From Methanobacteriota archaeon (lineage in GTDB: Archaea > Thermoplasmatota > Poseidoniia > Poseidoniales > Thalassarchaeaceae), in contig PBUX01000059.1 in NCBI GenBank assembly GCA_002728565.1, positions 1-5,298 on the forward strand: a stretch of DNA of 5,298 bases, in the 5' to 3' direction. Both the position numbers and the translations under genes were made by a program. Shown piece by piece: positions 5,249 through 5,298 of this stretch. The notes under the pieces were generated by a model. That model was not told the DNA's origin, did no database searches, and worked only from the letters and a program-made list of their open reading frames with translations. Numbering within the stretch: the first letter of the stretch is position 1; each line of letters starts with the position of its first letter.

Positions 5249-5298
5249 GTGAAACCACAAAATTTTAATTTTACTAATCGTTGCTTGGCACTATGTTG
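5249..5298 (+). CDS. possible start of a plus-strand gene, truncated by the right window edge (unidentified)
   Basis: A GTG codon at 5249 follows GGAG by 8 bases and opens a frame with no stop to the window end (about 16 codons: MKPQNFNFTNRCLALC if GTG is read as Met). A TATAAT element lies upstream at 5181-5186. The charged start followed by a more hydrophobic run could be the beginning of a signal or lipoprotein peptide, but too little is visible to name a family. The stretch is AT-rich and a chance open frame of this length is common, so this is tentative. Confidence 0.35.
   Translation, partial: MKPQNFNFTNRCLALC

Noticed and set aside
5230..5268. 12-codon open frame starting at the ATG at 5230, possible leader peptide
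   Set aside because: It lacks a ribosome site of its own, and its sequence shows no attenuator-like codon run or downstream terminator/antiterminator pair.

Overview
The window reads as a stretch of ordinary bacterial chromosome. It is densely packed, has moderate GC (about half by eye), and uses ATG starts, mostly with clear Shine-Dalgarno sequences. I see no tRNA, rRNA, insertion sequence, CRISPR array or phage gene. The signal peptide, the PlsC-type acyltransferase and the overall gene style fit a free-living Gram-negative heterotroph, perhaps an uncultured environmental lineage. The phylum cannot be settled from this sequence.

Layout. At the left edge (2-1084, +) lies the C-terminal two thirds of a YtcJ-type amidohydrolase (amidohydrolase family 3), cut by the window boundary. 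It converges on a two-gene minus-strand unit. In order of transcription that unit is a secreted DUF1028 protein with a C-terminal peptidoglycan-binding-like domain (3338-2289), then a PLP-dependent diaminopropionate ammonia-lyase, DpaL/YgeX type (2261-1107), 27 bases downstream. A 207-base divergent intergenic region (3339-3545) carries a 12-base perfect palindrome. It separates this unit from a plus-strand gene (3546-4340) for an HD-domain metalloprotein. The histidine/aspartate pattern of that protein matches the diiron oxygenase branch of the HD superfamily (PhnZ/TmpB-like), and it has an odd Tat-like, acidic N-terminal extension. That gene converges on a PlsC-like lysophospholipid acyltransferase (5126-4374, -). 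The two share a strong hairpin terminator that lies partly inside the acyltransferase reading frame. Upstream of the acyltransferase is an AT-rich divergent promoter region with a palindromic TATAAT element. A possible new plus-strand gene starts at 5249 and runs off the right edge.

How the genes may work together. The DUF1028-dpaL pair suggests catabolism of a non-standard amino acid or peptide: an exported Ntn-hydrolase-fold protein of unknown reaction, followed by a cytosolic lyase that turns 2,3-diaminopropionate into pyruvate and ammonia. The amidohydrolase next door fits an amide-scavenging theme but is convergent, so it is not co-transcribed with them. The HD protein and the acyltransferase look like separate transcription units. 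The most unusual items are the HD/diiron-like protein, the secreted DUF1028-DpaL pairing, and the coding-embedded bidirectional terminator.
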